Position numbers and translations under genes: made by a program | Source of the DNA: a virus | Length of the DNA: 64,000 nucleotides | Reading direction: 5' to 3' (one strand) | Virus record (IMG/VR): IMGVR_UViG_3300042938_001544 | Coordinates: 26,539-90,538 of that record | Shown: piece after piece, positions 33,661-44,400 of the stretch | Position numbering within the stretch: position 1 is the first letter of the stretch | Layout of the letters: each line of letters opens with the position of its first letter | The notes under the pieces: generated by a model | Database searches by the model: none | What the model saw: the letters and a program-made list of their open reading frames with translations, nothing else | What the model was told of the DNA's origin: nothing

Positions 33661-36600
33661 ATGCCGAATTATCAAAGACTGACCGACAGAACCCAAGCTC
33701 CGATAGTATCTCCAGATGACATTGTACACATTGTCATTACGGGTGATACATCACAAAACCCCGCAGGTTCATCATATAAAGCAAGTATCCAACAAATTGC
33801 GGATGCTCTATCCCTTGCTGGTACTTCAGGTACTGCAGGAACAAGTGGTGTTAATGGTTCATCAGGAACAAGTGGTGTTAATGGTTCGTCAGGTTCAAGT
33901 GGTCAAAATGGTACTTCAGGTTTAAGTGGTTCTTCAGGAAGTAGTGGAACATCAGGAAGTAGCGGTTCTTCGGGTAGTTCAGGAACTAAAGGAACATCAG
34001 GTTCAAGTGGTACTTCAGGAATATCAGGTTCTAGTGGAACAAGTGGTTCATCAGGAAGTTCAGGTTCAAGTGGTTCATCAGGAAGTTCAGGTTCAAGTGG
34101 TTCTTCTGGTAGTAGTGGTTCTTCAGGAACTAACGGTTCTTCAGGAACTAACGGTTCTTCAGGAACTAACGGTTCATCGGGTTCATCGGGTTCTTCGGGT
34201 GAAAGTGGTTCATCAGGAACATCGGGTACGTCAGGTAGTAGTGGTTCTTCTGGTAGTAGTGGTTCTTCAGGAACTAACGGCTCTTCAGGGACTAACGGCT
34301 CTTCAGGGACTAACGGCTCTTCAGGGACTAGTGGAAGTTCGGGTACTGATGGTTCATCAGGTACTTCAGGTACTGATGGTAGTTCAGGAACAAGTGGGAC
34401 TGACGGTTCTTCAGGAACGTCAGGTTCTTCAGGAACAAGTGGGATTGACGGTTCTTCAGGAACTTCAGGAACTGACGGTAGTTCGGGAACTTCAGGTGCT
34501 GATGGTTCTTCGGGAACTTCAGGGTCTAGTGGTATAAGTGGTGTTAATGGTTCTTCAGGGACTTCAGGTATTAGTGGGACCGATGGTAGTTCAGGTACGT
34601 CAGGAAATAGTGGGTCTTCAGGAACATCAGGAACAGATGGTTCTTCAGGAACATCGGGCTCAAGCGGAACAAGTGGTACCAATGGTAGTTCAGGTACAAG
34701 TGGAACTGACGGTAGTTCAGGTACAAGTGGAACTGACGGTAGTTCAGGAACTAGTGGTATTGACGGTTCTTCAGGAACAAGCGGTACTGACGGTAGTTCA
34801 GGAACAGATGGTTCATCAGGAACTAGTGGAACAGATGGTTCTTCAGGAACATCGGGCTCAAGTGGTACAGATGGTAGTTCAGGTACAAGCGGAACTGACG
34901 GTAGTTCAGGAACTTCAGGAACAGATGGTTCATCAGGAACTAGCGGAAGTTCAGGAACAGATGGTTCATCAGGAACAAGTGGAACTGACGGAAGTTCAGG
35001 CACTTCGGGTTCAAGCGGATTAAGTGGTGTTGATGGTTCTTCAGGAACAAGTGGAACTGACGGTAGTTCAGGAACAGATGGTTCATCAGGAACTAGCGGA
35101 ACTGACGGTAGTTCAGGAACAAGCGGAAGTTCAGGAACAGATGGTTCTTCAGGAACAAGTGGAACGGATGGTTCTTCAGGGACTAGCGGTTCTTCAGGAA
35201 CAAGTGGGAGTTCAGGTACTTCAGGAACTGATGGTTCTTCAGGAACAAGTGGAACTGACGGTAGTTCAGGAACAAGTGGTACCGATGGTTCAAGTGGTAC
35301 CTCGGGTTCAAGTGGAATTAGTGGTGTTAACGGAACTAATGGTACGTCAGGTTCTTCAGGAACAAGCGGAACAGATGGTTCATCAGGGACAAGCGGTAGT
35401 TCAGGAACAGATGGTTCATCAGGAACTAGTGGTACTAACGGTTCTTCAGGAACTAGCGGAACAGATGGTTCATCAGGAACAAGTGGAACTAGCGGAACAG
35501 ATGGGTCATCGGGAACAAGTGGAACATCAGGTTCAAGTGGATTAAGTGGTGTTGACGGTTCTTCAGGAACAAGCGGAACAGACGGTTCTTCAGGAACTAG
35601 CGGTACTGATGGTTCTTCAGGAACAAGCGGAACTGATGGTTCTTCAGGTACTAGTGGAACAAGCGGAACAGATGGTTCTTCAGGAACAAGTGGAACATCA
35701 GGTTCAAGTGGATTAAGTGGTGTTGATGGTTCTTCAGGTACTTCAGGAACAGATGGTTCTTCAGGAACAAGTGGAAGTTCAGGTACTTCAGGAACAGATG
35801 GTTCATCAGGAACTAGCGGTACTGACGGTAGTTCAGGTACTTCAGGAACATCGGGGTCAAGTGGTTCTTCAGGAACTAGCGGTACTGATGGTTCTTCAGG
35901 AACAAGCGGAACTGATGGTTCTTCAGGTACAAGTGGAAGTTCGGGTACTGATGGTTCTTCAGGTACAAGTGGAAGTTCTGGTACAAGCGGTTCTTCAGGT
36001 TCAGGCGGTTCCTCAGGAACAAGTGGAACAGATGGTAGTTCAGGTACTAGTGGAACAGATGGTTCTTCAGGTACTTCAGGGACAGATGGTTCATCAGGTA
36101 CTTCAGGAACAGATGGGTCATCGGGAACAAGTGGAAGTTCGGGTACTGACGGTAGTTCAGGAACTAGCGGAACTGATGGTTCTTCAGGAACATCGGGGTC
36201 AAGCGGATTAAGCGGTGTTGATGGTTCTTCAGGTACAAGCGGAACTGACGGTTCTTCAGGGACTAGTGGGAGTTCAGGAACTGATGGTTCTTCAGGAACT
36301 AGTGGTACATCAGGTACAGACGGCTCTTCAGGAACTAGCGGTACATCAGGTACAAGTGGGACAGATGGTAGTTCAGGAACCTCGGGTTCAAGTGGATTAA
36401 GTGGTGTTGATGGTTCTTCAGGAACTAGCGGAACTGACGGTAGTTCAGGAACAGATGGTTCTTCAGGAACTAGTGGAAGTTCAGGAACTAGTGGAAGTTC
36501 AGGTACAGATGGTTCTTCAGGAACAAGTGGAACGGATGGTTCTTCAGGGACTAGCGGTTCTTCAGGAAGTTCAGGAACAAGTGGTACTGACGGTTCTTCA

Positions 36601-39600
36601 GGAACTAGCGGGACAGATGGCTCGTCAGGTTCAAGTGGTATTAGTGGTGTGAATGGTTCATCAGGAACAAGCGGTACTAACGGTTCATCGGGGACCAGTG
36701 GTTCTTCAGGAACAGATGGTTCATCAGGAACAAGTGGTTCGTCAGGAACAAGTGGGACTGATGGTAGTTCAGGAACAAGCGGTACGGATGGTAGTTCAGG
36801 AACAAGCGGAACTGACGGTTCTTCAGGCACTAGCGGAACAGATGGTTCATCAGGTACTTCAGGTACTAGTGGAACAGATGGTTCATCAGGAACTAGCGGA
36901 ACAGATGGTTCATCAGGAACAGATGGTTCTTCAGGAACTTCGGGAACAGATGGCTCTTCAGGTACTAGTGGAACTTCAGGAACAGATGGTAGTTCAGGAA
37001 CAAGTGGAACTAATGGGAGTAGTGGAACATCAGGTTCAAGTGGATTAAGTGGTGTTGACGGTTCTTCAGGAACAAGCGGAACAGATGGTTCTTCAGGAAC
37101 AAGTGGAAGTTCAGGTACTTCAGGAACAGATGGTTCTTCAGGAACAAGCGGAACAGATGGTTCTTCAGGGACTAGTGGGAGTTCAGGAACTGATGGTTCT
37201 TCAGGAACTAGTGGTACATCAGGTACAGACGGCTCTTCAGGAACTAGCGGTACATCAGGTACAGACGGCTCTTCAGGAACTAGCGGAAGTTCGGGAACTG
37301 ATGGTTCTTCAGGAAGTAGTGGTACTTCAGGTACAGACGGCTCTTCAGGAACATCAGGTACTAGTGGAACCGATGGTTCTTCAGGAACAAGTGGAACCGA
37401 TGGTTCTTCAGGAACAAGTGGAACTTCAGGAACAGACGGTTCTTCAGGAACATCAGGAACAGACGGTTCTTCAGGAACTTCAGGTACAGACGGCTCTTCA
37501 GGAACATCAGGTACTAGTGGAACCGATGGTTCATCAGGAACAAGCGGAACTGATGGTTCTTCAGGAACATCGGGTTCAAGCGGATTAAGTGGTGTTGATG
37601 GTTCTTCAGGAACTTCAGGAATAGATGGTTCTTCGGGAACTAGTGGTACTTCAGGTACTGATGGTTCATCGGGAACAAGTGGAAGTTCAGGTTCATCAGG
37701 AACTAGCGGTAGTTCAGGTACTTCAGGAACATCAGGTTCAAGTGGATTAAGTGGTGTTGATGGTAGTTCAGGTACAAGTGGAACTGATGGTTCTTCAGGA
37801 ACTAGCGGAACTGATGGTTCTTCAGGAACTAGCGGAACAAGTGGTACAGATGGTTCTTCAGGAACTAGTGGTACTTCAGGTACGGATGGCTCATCAGGAA
37901 CATCAGGTACTAGTGGAACAGATGGTTCATCAGGAACATCAGGTACTAGTGGAACAGATGGTTCATCAGGAACAGATGGGTCAAGTGGAACTTCAGGAAC
38001 AAGCGGAACTGACGGTAGTTCAGGTACAAGTGGAACAGATGGTTCATCAGGAACGGATGGTAGTAGCGGAACTTCAGGCTCAAGTGGTATTAGTGGTGTA
38101 AATGGTTCATCAGGAACAAGTGGTACATCTGGTTCAAGCGGAACAAGTGGCTCATCAGGAACTTCAGGGTCAAGTGGGACATCAGGTTCTAGTGGAACAA
38201 GTGGGTCTTCAGGTACAAGCGGGTCATCAGGTTCAAGTGGTTCGTCAGGAACAAGTGGTAGCTCGGGTACATCAGGCACTAGCGGTAGTTCAGGTTCATC
38301 GGGGACATCAGGTTCAAGTGGTTCGTCAGGAACTAGCGGAACAGATGGTTCTTCAGGAACATCGGGTTCTTCAGGAACATCAGGTTCAAGTGGTACTTCA
38401 GGTTCGTCAGGAACTAGTGGTTCATCAGGAACTAGCGGAACATCGGGGTCAAGCGGTTCTTCAGGGTCTAGCGGAACAAGTGGAACATCAGGAAGTTCAG
38501 GTTCATCAGGAAGTTCAGGGTCTAGTGGTTCGTCAGGTACTGCGGGTACAAGCGGAACGTCAGGAAGTTCAGGTTCATCAGGAACTAGCGGTAGTTCAGG
38601 TACAAGTGGTTCATCGGGAACAAGTGGAACGTCAGGTTCTTCGGGTACTTCAGGAACTAATGGTTCATCAGGAACATCGGGTTCAAGTGGTTCATCGGGA
38701 ACAAGTGGAACGTCAGGTTCTTCGGGTACTTCAGGAACAAGCGGTTCATCAGGAACAAGTGGTTCATCAGGAACAAGTGGTTCATCAGGAACAAGTGGTT
38801 CATCAGGAACTAACGGAAGTTCAGGAACTAGCGGAACTTCAGGTTCAAGTGGTACTTCAGGAACTAGTGGAAGTTCAGGGTCATCAGGTTCAAGTGGTTC
38901 TTCAGGAACTAGCGGAAGTTCAGGTACGTCAGGGACAAGTGGTTCTTCAGGAACATCAGGTACTAGCGGAACATCAGGTACAAGTGGTTCATCAGGAACT
39001 AGCGGAAGTTCAGGTACGTCAGGGACAAGTGGTTCTTCAGGAACTAGCGGAACTTCAGGTTCAAGTGGTTCATCAGGAACTAACGGGTCATCAGGAACTT
39101 CAGGTTCTGCGGGTACAAGTGGGACTAGCGGAACATCAGGTACTAGCGGAAGTTCAGGTACATCAGGAAGTTCAGGTTCTAGTGGTAGTTCAGGTTCATC
39201 AGGGTCTAGTGGGACAAGCGGTTCATCGGGGTCAAGCGGTTCTTCAGGTACTGCAGGTACAAGTGGAAGTAGTGGAACATCAGGGTCAAGCGGTTCTTCA
39301 GGTACAAGTGGAACATCAGGTTCTAGTGGTAGTTCAGGTTCTAGTGGAAGTAGTGGAACATCGGGAACGTCAGGTAGTTCAGGTTCAAGTGGTACATCGG
39401 GTAGTTCAGGAACGTCGGGGACAAGTGGTTCTTCAGGAACTAGTGGAACTTCAGGTTCTTCAGGAACTAGCGGTTCTTCAGGTACGAGTGGCTCATCAGG
39501 TTCTTCAGGAACTAGCGGAACTTCAGGTACGAGTGGCTCATCAGGAACATCAGGTTCATCAGGTAGTTCGGGCTCAAGTGGAACAAGTGGTTCGTCAGGA

Positions 39601-41313
39601 ACAAGTGGTAGCTCGGGTACATCAGGCACTAGCGGTAGTTCAGGTTCAAGTGGCTCATCAGGTTCATCAGGGTCTAGTGGGACAAGTGGTTCTTCAGGAA
39701 CTGCAGGTACATCAGGTTCATCAGGAACTTCAGGTACGTCTGGCTCAAGTGGTAGTAGCGGTTCATCAGGTTCAAGTGGTTCATCAGGAACTTCAGGTAG
39801 TTCAGGTTCAAGCGGTAGTAGCGGCTCTTCAGGAACTGCGGGTACTAGTGGAACGTCAGGAAGTTCAGGTTCGTCGGGGTCAAGTGGTTCTTCAGGAACT
39901 AGCGGAACTTCAGGTTCAAGTGGTAGTTCGGGGTCTTCAGGTTCTAGTGGTAGTTCGGGGTCTTCAGGAACATCAGGAACAAGCGGTTCTTCAGGAACTG
40001 CAGGTACATCAGGCACAAGCGGAAGTAGTGGAACATCGGGTAGTTCAGGAACAAGCGGTTCATCGGGGTCAAGTGGTTCTTCAGGAAGTAGCGGTTCTTC
40101 AGGAACTGCGGGTACAAGTGGAAGTAGTGGAACATCGGGGTCAAGCGGTTCTTCGGGTTCATCAGGTTCTAGTGGAAGTAGTGGAACTTCGGGTTCTTCG
40201 GGTAGTTCAGGAACAAGTGGTTCATCAGGAACTGCGGGTACAAGCGGAACATCAGGTAGTTCAGGTTCATCAGGAACTTCAGGGAGTAGTGGAACATCGG
40301 GTTCATCAGGAACCGCGGGTACAAGCGGAAGTAGTGGAACATCGGGAACATCAGGTTCTAGTGGTAGTTCGGGTTCTTCAGGAACTGCGGGTACAAGTGG
40401 AACATCAGGTTCAAGTGGTTCCTCAGGTAGTTCAGGGTCTAGTGGTACAAGTGGAACGTCAGGTTCTTCAGGAACAAGCGGGTCTTCAGGTTCTTCAGGA
40501 ACATCGGGTTCAAGTGGAACTGCAGGTACATCAGGAAGTAGTGGAACATCAGGAACAAGTGGTTCTTCAGGAACATCGGGTACGTCAGGTAGTTCAGGAA
40601 CATCGGGTACGTCAGGTAGTTCAGGAACATCGGGTACGAGCGGAACTTCAGGTACGAGTGGCTCATCAGGAACATCGGGTAGTTCGGGCTCAAGCGGAAC
40701 ATCAGGTAGTTCTGGTTCATCAGGAACAAGCGGTTCTTCAGGAACATCGGGTACAAGTGGTTCTTCGGGAACTACGGGTACGAGCGGAACAAGTGGTTTG
40801 CAAGGAACTAGTGGGACATCAGGGACAAGTGGGACATCAGGTTCTTCAGGTACAAGTGGTTTATCTCCTGTCGTATCAGGTAATGATAATGAAGTATTAA
40901 CTTCAGATGGTGCGGGTGGTATAACATCAGAACCTAATTTAACCTTTGATGGTACTACTTTAGGAATAACAGGTGACACTATTGAACAAGGTAATCAGTC
41001 ATTACAATCATGTAGAGAAACAGGTGTTACAACAACAACATTAATTTGTCGTTTTCCATTCGCATCAGGTTCAAGTGCAACATTTGATTATTACGTATAC
41101 GATTCTGGAACAAACGCGATGAGAAGTGGTATTATTATGACAGTGTGGGACGGAACTAATACGGCATTTACTGATAGTTCAACACCTGATTTAAACGCTT
41201 CAACGGTGGCGGTTAAATTCTACACAGTAATTATAGGTTCAAATCTTGAGTTGTACGCAGCAATTGGAGGCGGAACTTGGGATATAAGTGTAGGAACAAG
41301 GATTGTCTTCTAA
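33661..41313 (+). CDS. Giant collagen-like tail fibre 1 (Asp-rich Gly-X-Y)
   Basis: The 2550-residue protein has a 53-residue N-terminal virion-attachment-type segment (VSPDDIVHIVITGDTSQNP), about 783 Gly-X-Y triplets at residues 54-2400 in one unbroken phase, and a 150-residue C-terminal head (LSPVVSGNDNEVLTSDGAGG to the end). X and Y are nearly all Ser and Thr with no Pro. In the first 1420 triplet residues GTD triplets are very frequent, while the last 920 are nearly uncharged, with occasional GTA. LSGVDG and ISGVNG units punctuate the array. A collagen triple helix or a polyglycine-II bundle are both possible folds. At about 0.29 nm per residue a triple helix would be near 670 nm. The Ser/Thr surface is the likely target of the phage glycosyltransferases. 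Confidence 0.88.
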   Translation: MPNYQRLTDRTQAPIVSPDDIVHIVITGDTSQNPAGSSYKASIQQIADALSLAGTSGTAGTSGVNGSSGTSGVNGSSGSSGQNGTSGLSGSSGSSGTSGSSGSSGSSGTKGTSGSSGTSGISGSSGTSGSSGSSGSSGSSGSSGSSGSSGSSGSSGTNGSSGTNGSSGTNGSSGSSGSSGESGSSGTSGTSGSSGSSGSSGSSGTNGSSGTNGSSGTNGSSGTSGSSGTDGSSGTSGTDGSSGTSGTDGSSGTSGSSGTSGIDGSSGTSGTDGSSGTSGADGSSGTSGSSGISGVNGSSGTSGISGTDGSSGTSGNSGSSGTSGTDGSSGTSGSSGTSGTNGSSGTSGTDGSSGTSGTDGSSGTSGIDGSSGTSGTDGSSGTDGSSGTSGTDGSSGTSGSSGTDGSSGTSGTDGSSGTSGTDGSSGTSGSSGTDGSSGTSGTDGSSGTSGSSGLSGVDGSSGTSGTDGSSGTDGSSGTSGTDGSSGTSGSSGTDGSSGTSGTDGSSGTSGSSGTSGSSGTSGTDGSSGTSGTDGSSGTSGTDGSSGTSGSSGISGVNGTNGTSGSSGTSGTDGSSGTSGSSGTDGSSGTSGTNGSSGTSGTDGSSGTSGTSGTDGSSGTSGTSGSSGLSGVDGSSGTSGTDGSSGTSGTDGSSGTSGTDGSSGTSGTSGTDGSSGTSGTSGSSGLSGVDGSSGTSGTDGSSGTSGSSGTSGTDGSSGTSGTDGSSGTSGTSGSSGSSGTSGTDGSSGTSGTDGSSGTSGSSGTDGSSGTSGSSGTSGSSGSGGSSGTSGTDGSSGTSGTDGSSGTSGTDGSSGTSGTDGSSGTSGSSGTDGSSGTSGTDGSSGTSGSSGLSGVDGSSGTSGTDGSSGTSGSSGTDGSSGTSGTSGTDGSSGTSGTSGTSGTDGSSGTSGSSGLSGVDGSSGTSGTDGSSGTDGSSGTSGSSGTSGSSGTDGSSGTSGTDGSSGTSGSSGSSGTSGTDGSSGTSGTDGSSGSSGISGVNGSSGTSGTNGSSGTSGSSGTDGSSGTSGSSGTSGTDGSSGTSGTDGSSGTSGTDGSSGTSGTDGSSGTSGTSGTDGSSGTSGTDGSSGTDGSSGTSGTDGSSGTSGTSGTDGSSGTSGTNGSSGTSGSSGLSGVDGSSGTSGTDGSSGTSGSSGTSGTDGSSGTSGTDGSSGTSGSSGTDGSSGTSGTSGTDGSSGTSGTSGTDGSSGTSGSSGTDGSSGSSGTSGTDGSSGTSGTSGTDGSSGTSGTDGSSGTSGTSGTDGSSGTSGTDGSSGTSGTDGSSGTSGTSGTDGSSGTSGTDGSSGTSGSSGLSGVDGSSGTSGIDGSSGTSGTSGTDGSSGTSGSSGSSGTSGSSGTSGTSGSSGLSGVDGSSGTSGTDGSSGTSGTDGSSGTSGTSGTDGSSGTSGTSGTDGSSGTSGTSGTDGSSGTSGTSGTDGSSGTDGSSGTSGTSGTDGSSGTSGTDGSSGTDGSSGTSGSSGISGVNGSSGTSGTSGSSGTSGSSGTSGSSGTSGSSGTSGSSGTSGSSGSSGSSGTSGSSGTSGTSGSSGSSGTSGSSGSSGTSGTDGSSGTSGSSGTSGSSGTSGSSGTSGSSGTSGTSGSSGSSGSSGTSGTSGSSGSSGSSGSSGSSGTAGTSGTSGSSGSSGTSGSSGTSGSSGTSGTSGSSGTSGTNGSSGTSGSSGSSGTSGTSGSSGTSGTSGSSGTSGSSGTSGSSGTSGSSGTNGSSGTSGTSGSSGTSGTSGSSGSSGSSGSSGTSGSSGTSGTSGSSGTSGTSGTSGTSGSSGTSGSSGTSGTSGSSGTSGTSGSSGSSGTNGSSGTSGSAGTSGTSGTSGTSGSSGTSGSSGSSGSSGSSGSSGTSGSSGSSGSSGTAGTSGSSGTSGSSGSSGTSGTSGSSGSSGSSGSSGTSGTSGSSGSSGTSGSSGTSGTSGSSGTSGTSGSSGTSGSSGTSGSSGSSGTSGTSGTSGSSGTSGSSGSSGSSGTSGSSGTSGSSGTSGTSGSSGSSGSSGSSGSSGTSGSSGTAGTSGSSGTSGTSGSSGSSGSSGSSGSSGTSGSSGSSGSSGSSGTAGTSGTSGSSGSSGSSGSSGTSGTSGSSGSSGSSGSSGSSGSSGTSGTSGSSGTAGTSGTSGSSGTSGSSGTSGSSGSSGSSGSSGSSGTAGTSGSSGTSGSSGSSGSSGSSGSSGTSGSSGSSGTSGSSGTAGTSGTSGSSGSSGTSGSSGTSGSSGTAGTSGSSGTSGTSGSSGSSGSSGTAGTSGTSGSSGSSGSSGSSGTSGTSGSSGTSGSSGSSGTSGSSGTAGTSGSSGTSGTSGSSGTSGTSGSSGTSGTSGSSGTSGTSGTSGTSGSSGTSGSSGSSGTSGSSGSSGTSGSSGTSGTSGSSGTTGTSGTSGLQGTSGTSGTSGTSGSSGTSGLSPVVSGNDNEVLTSDGAGGITSEPNLTFDGTTLGITGDTIEQGNQSLQSCRETGVTTTTLICRFPFASGSSATFDYYVYDSGTNAMRSGIIMTVWDGTNTAFTDSSTPDLNASTVAVKFYTVIIGSNLELYAAIGGGTWDISVGTRIVF
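33820..40860 (+). repeat. 9-bp-phased Gly-X-Y coding repeat, 7 kb
   Basis: GGN-(TCN/AGY/ACN)-(TCN/AGY/GAY) triplets repeat throughout, with synonymous codons mixed. Longer duplications are embedded in it, including an exact 105-bp copy at 36250-36354 and 37159-37263. Confidence 0.93.
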
Positions 41314-41334
41314 AATAAAAACATATTAATTAAT

Positions 41335-41372
41335 AACCACCATATTACTCAAATTATATGGTGGTTTTTTTT
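41335..41372 (+). terminator. Intrinsic terminator after fibre 1
   Basis: An 11-bp stem (AACCACCATAT / ATATGGTGGTT, 41335-41345 and 41356-41366), 10-nt loop and a run of eight T. Confidence 0.9.
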
Positions 41373-41402
41373 ATTTTAAAAAGAGAAAAGGTTATGATAA
41401 CA

Positions 41403-41410
41403 TATTTATA
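41403..41410 (+). promoter_or_regulatory. Late-promoter-like motif TATTTATA
   Basis: Exact motif, 53 nt before the ATG at 41464, so this transcript would have a longer leader than the others. Confidence 0.55.
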
Positions 41411-41463
41411 AGTTAATAAACATAGAAGAATTTTCTTTTGGAAAGTGAAAAAAGAAAAATATA

Positions 41464-44400
41464 ATGGCAAATGAATTCATAGCCCGCAATGGGGTCAAAT
41501 CTTTAGGTGGCGTAACAGTACCTTATAAATCAGTGTCAAGTGCTTATAGCGTGTCAACTGATGATTATCTTATCGAGGGGTCTTCGAATGCCCCATTTTC
41601 AGTAACATTACCCACCTCAGTTGGTATTTCGGGTAAAATATACGTTGTTAAAAATACAGGGTCAGCGACCATAACGGTAAATACAACGTCAAGCCAAACA
41701 ATTGATGGTAGTACTACTAAAACATTAACCACAGATAATTCTCTTTATGTACAGAGTAATGGTACTGGATGGTTAATTATTGGTATTAACGGAACATCAG
41801 GAACAAGTGGAACATCAGGTAGTTCGGGAACAAGTGGTTCGTCAGGTACAAGCGGAACATCGGGTTCAAGTGGAAGTAGTGGTTCATCAGGAACTTCGGG
41901 TACGTCTGGCTCAAGTGGTAGTAGCGGTTCATCAGGTTCAAGTGGGTCTTCGGGTTCATCAGGAACAAGCGGAACATCAGGTTCAAGTGGAAGTAGTGGT
42001 TCATCAGGAACTGCTGGTACATCAGGGTCTTCAGGTTCAAGTGGTTCATCAGGATTGAGTGGAACTTCAGGAACATCAGGTTCAAGTGGAAGTAGTGGTT
42101 CATCAGGAACTGCGGGAACAAGCGGAAGTTCAGGGTCTAGTGGGTCTTCAGGTACATCAGGAAGTTCAGGTTCTTCAGGGACTGCGGGCACAAGTGGAAG
42201 TTCAGGCTCTAGCGGGTCATCTGGTAGTAGTGGTACATCAGGGTCTTCAGGTTCAAGCGGAACAAGTGGTACGTCAGGTAGTTCAGGAACTGCGGGTACT
42301 TCAGGCTCAAGTGGTGTAAGTGGTACATCAGGAACATCAGGTTCTTCGGGGTCTAGTGGTTCTTCAGGTACATCAGGAACAGGTGGTACTTCAGGTTCAA
42401 GTGGAACATCAGGCTCAAGTGGAAGTAGTGGTAGTTCGGGTTCATCAGGAACTGCGGGTACTTCAGGTAGTTCAGGTTCTTCAGGAACAAGTGGTTCTTC
42501 AGGTACTTCAGGTAGTTCGGGAACAAGCGGAACTTCGGGCTCTTCAGGTACTAGTGGAACGTCAGGTAGTTCAGGTACAAGTGGAACATCAGGCTCAAGT
42601 GGAAGTAGTGGTAGTTCAGGTTCAAGTGGGTCTTCAGGAACTGCGGGTACATCAGGTAGTGCTGGTACAAGTGGAACATCAGGTTCATCAGGAAGTTCAG
42701 GTTCAAGCGGTACTAGCGGTTCTTCAGGAACTTCAGGTAGTGCTGGTACAAGTGGAACATCAGGAACAAGCGGTTCATCAGGGACTAGCGGAACAAGTGG
42801 TTCGTCAGGTAGTTCAGGTTCAAGTGGGTCGTCAGGTAGTTCAGGTTCAAGTGGTACTGCGGGTACAAGTGGTTCTTCAGGAACTAGCGGAACATCAGGT
42901 AGTTCAGGTTCAAGCGGAAGTTCAGGTGTAAGTGGTACATCAGGAACCTCAGGTTCTTCAGGAAGCTCAGGTTCAAGTGGTTCTTCAGGTAGTGCTGGTA
43001 CAAGTGGGACATCAGGTTCATCTGGTTCAAGTGGTTCTTCAGGAACTAGCGGAACATCAGGTTCAAGTGGAACTGCGGGAACAAGTGGCTCATCAGGTAG
43101 TTCAGGTTCAAGTGGAACTTCAGGTTCAAGTGGTAGTAGTGGCTCGTCAGGTTCCTCGGGGACAAGCGGTACGTCAGGCTCAAGTGGTAGTTCAGGTTCT
43201 TCAGGAACATCTGGAACTAGCGGAACATCAGGTTCATCAGGAACTTCGGGAACGTCAGGTTCATCAGGAACTGCGGGAACGTCAGGTTCTAGTGGAAGTT
43301 CAGGTTCAAGTGGTTCTTCAGGTAGTTCGGGTTCAAGCGGAACATCAGGTACTTCAGGTTCATCAGGAACTAGCGGAACAAGTGGTTCTTCAGGTAGTTC
43401 GGGTTCAAGCGGAAGTAGTGGAACAAGCGGAAGTAGTGGAACATCAGGAACTTCAGGTTCATCAGGAACTTCAGGTTCATCAGGTACCTCAGGGTCAAGT
43501 GGAAGTAGTGGTTCATCAGGTTCAAGTGGTTCTTCAGGTACTTCAGGTAGTACTGGTACAAGTGGGACATCAGGAACAAGCGGTTCTTCAGGAACTGCGG
43601 GTACATCAGGAAGTAGTGGAAGTTCGGGTTCGAGTGGTTCTTCAGGAACTAGCGGTACTTCAGGGTCATCAGGAACAAGTGGTTCTTCAGGAAGTTCGGG
43701 TACATCAGGAACTAGAGGTACTTCAGGTTCTTCAGGAACATCAGGAACAAGTGGAACGTCAGGTTCAAGTGGAAGTAGTGGTTCATCAGGGACTGCGGGT
43801 ACAAGTGGCTCATCAGGGACTGCAGGTACTAGCGGTAGTTCGGGGTCAAGTGGGTCTTCGGGTTCGAGTGGTAGTAGCGGTTCTTCAGGAACTTCTGGAA
43901 CTAGAGGTACGTCAGGTTCTTCGGGGACTAGCGGAACATCAGGTTCGTCAGGTACTAGCGGAACTTCAGGTTCAAGTGGAATTAGTGGTGTTAATGGAAC
44001 TAATGGTACATCAGGTTCTTCGGGTTCAAGTGGAAGTAGTGGAACATCAGGGTCTTCAGGTACTAGCGGTTCTTCAGGTAGTTCAGGTAGTTCAGGTTCA
44101 AGTGGTTCTTCAGGAACATCAGGTTCGAGTGGAACATCAGGAACTAGAGGTACGTCAGGTTCTTCGGGAACGAGTGGTACATCAGGAACGAGTGGTACAT
44201 CAGGTTCATCGGGTTCAAGCGGAAGTAGTGGCTCATCAGGAACTGCTGGTACGAGTGGAAGTTCAGGCTCAAGTGGCTCGTCAGGTACAAGCGGTTCATC
44301 AGGTTCAAGCGGTAGTTCGGGTTCGAGTGGAAGTAGCGGAACATCAGGAACTGCGGGAACGTCAGGTTCTAGTGGAAGTTCAGGAACATCAGGGTCGAGT

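Noticed and set aside
33903-40979. A 2358-codon open frame on the minus strand across fibre 1, and similar long frames on the other plus-strand phases
   Set aside because: These follow from the Gly-X-Y repeat: the complement of GGN-TCN/ACN/AGY-type codons gives Pro/Glu/Val/Leu codons with no stops. The N-termini do not resemble real proteins, and the true gene has a motif, leader, attachment domain and C-terminal head.
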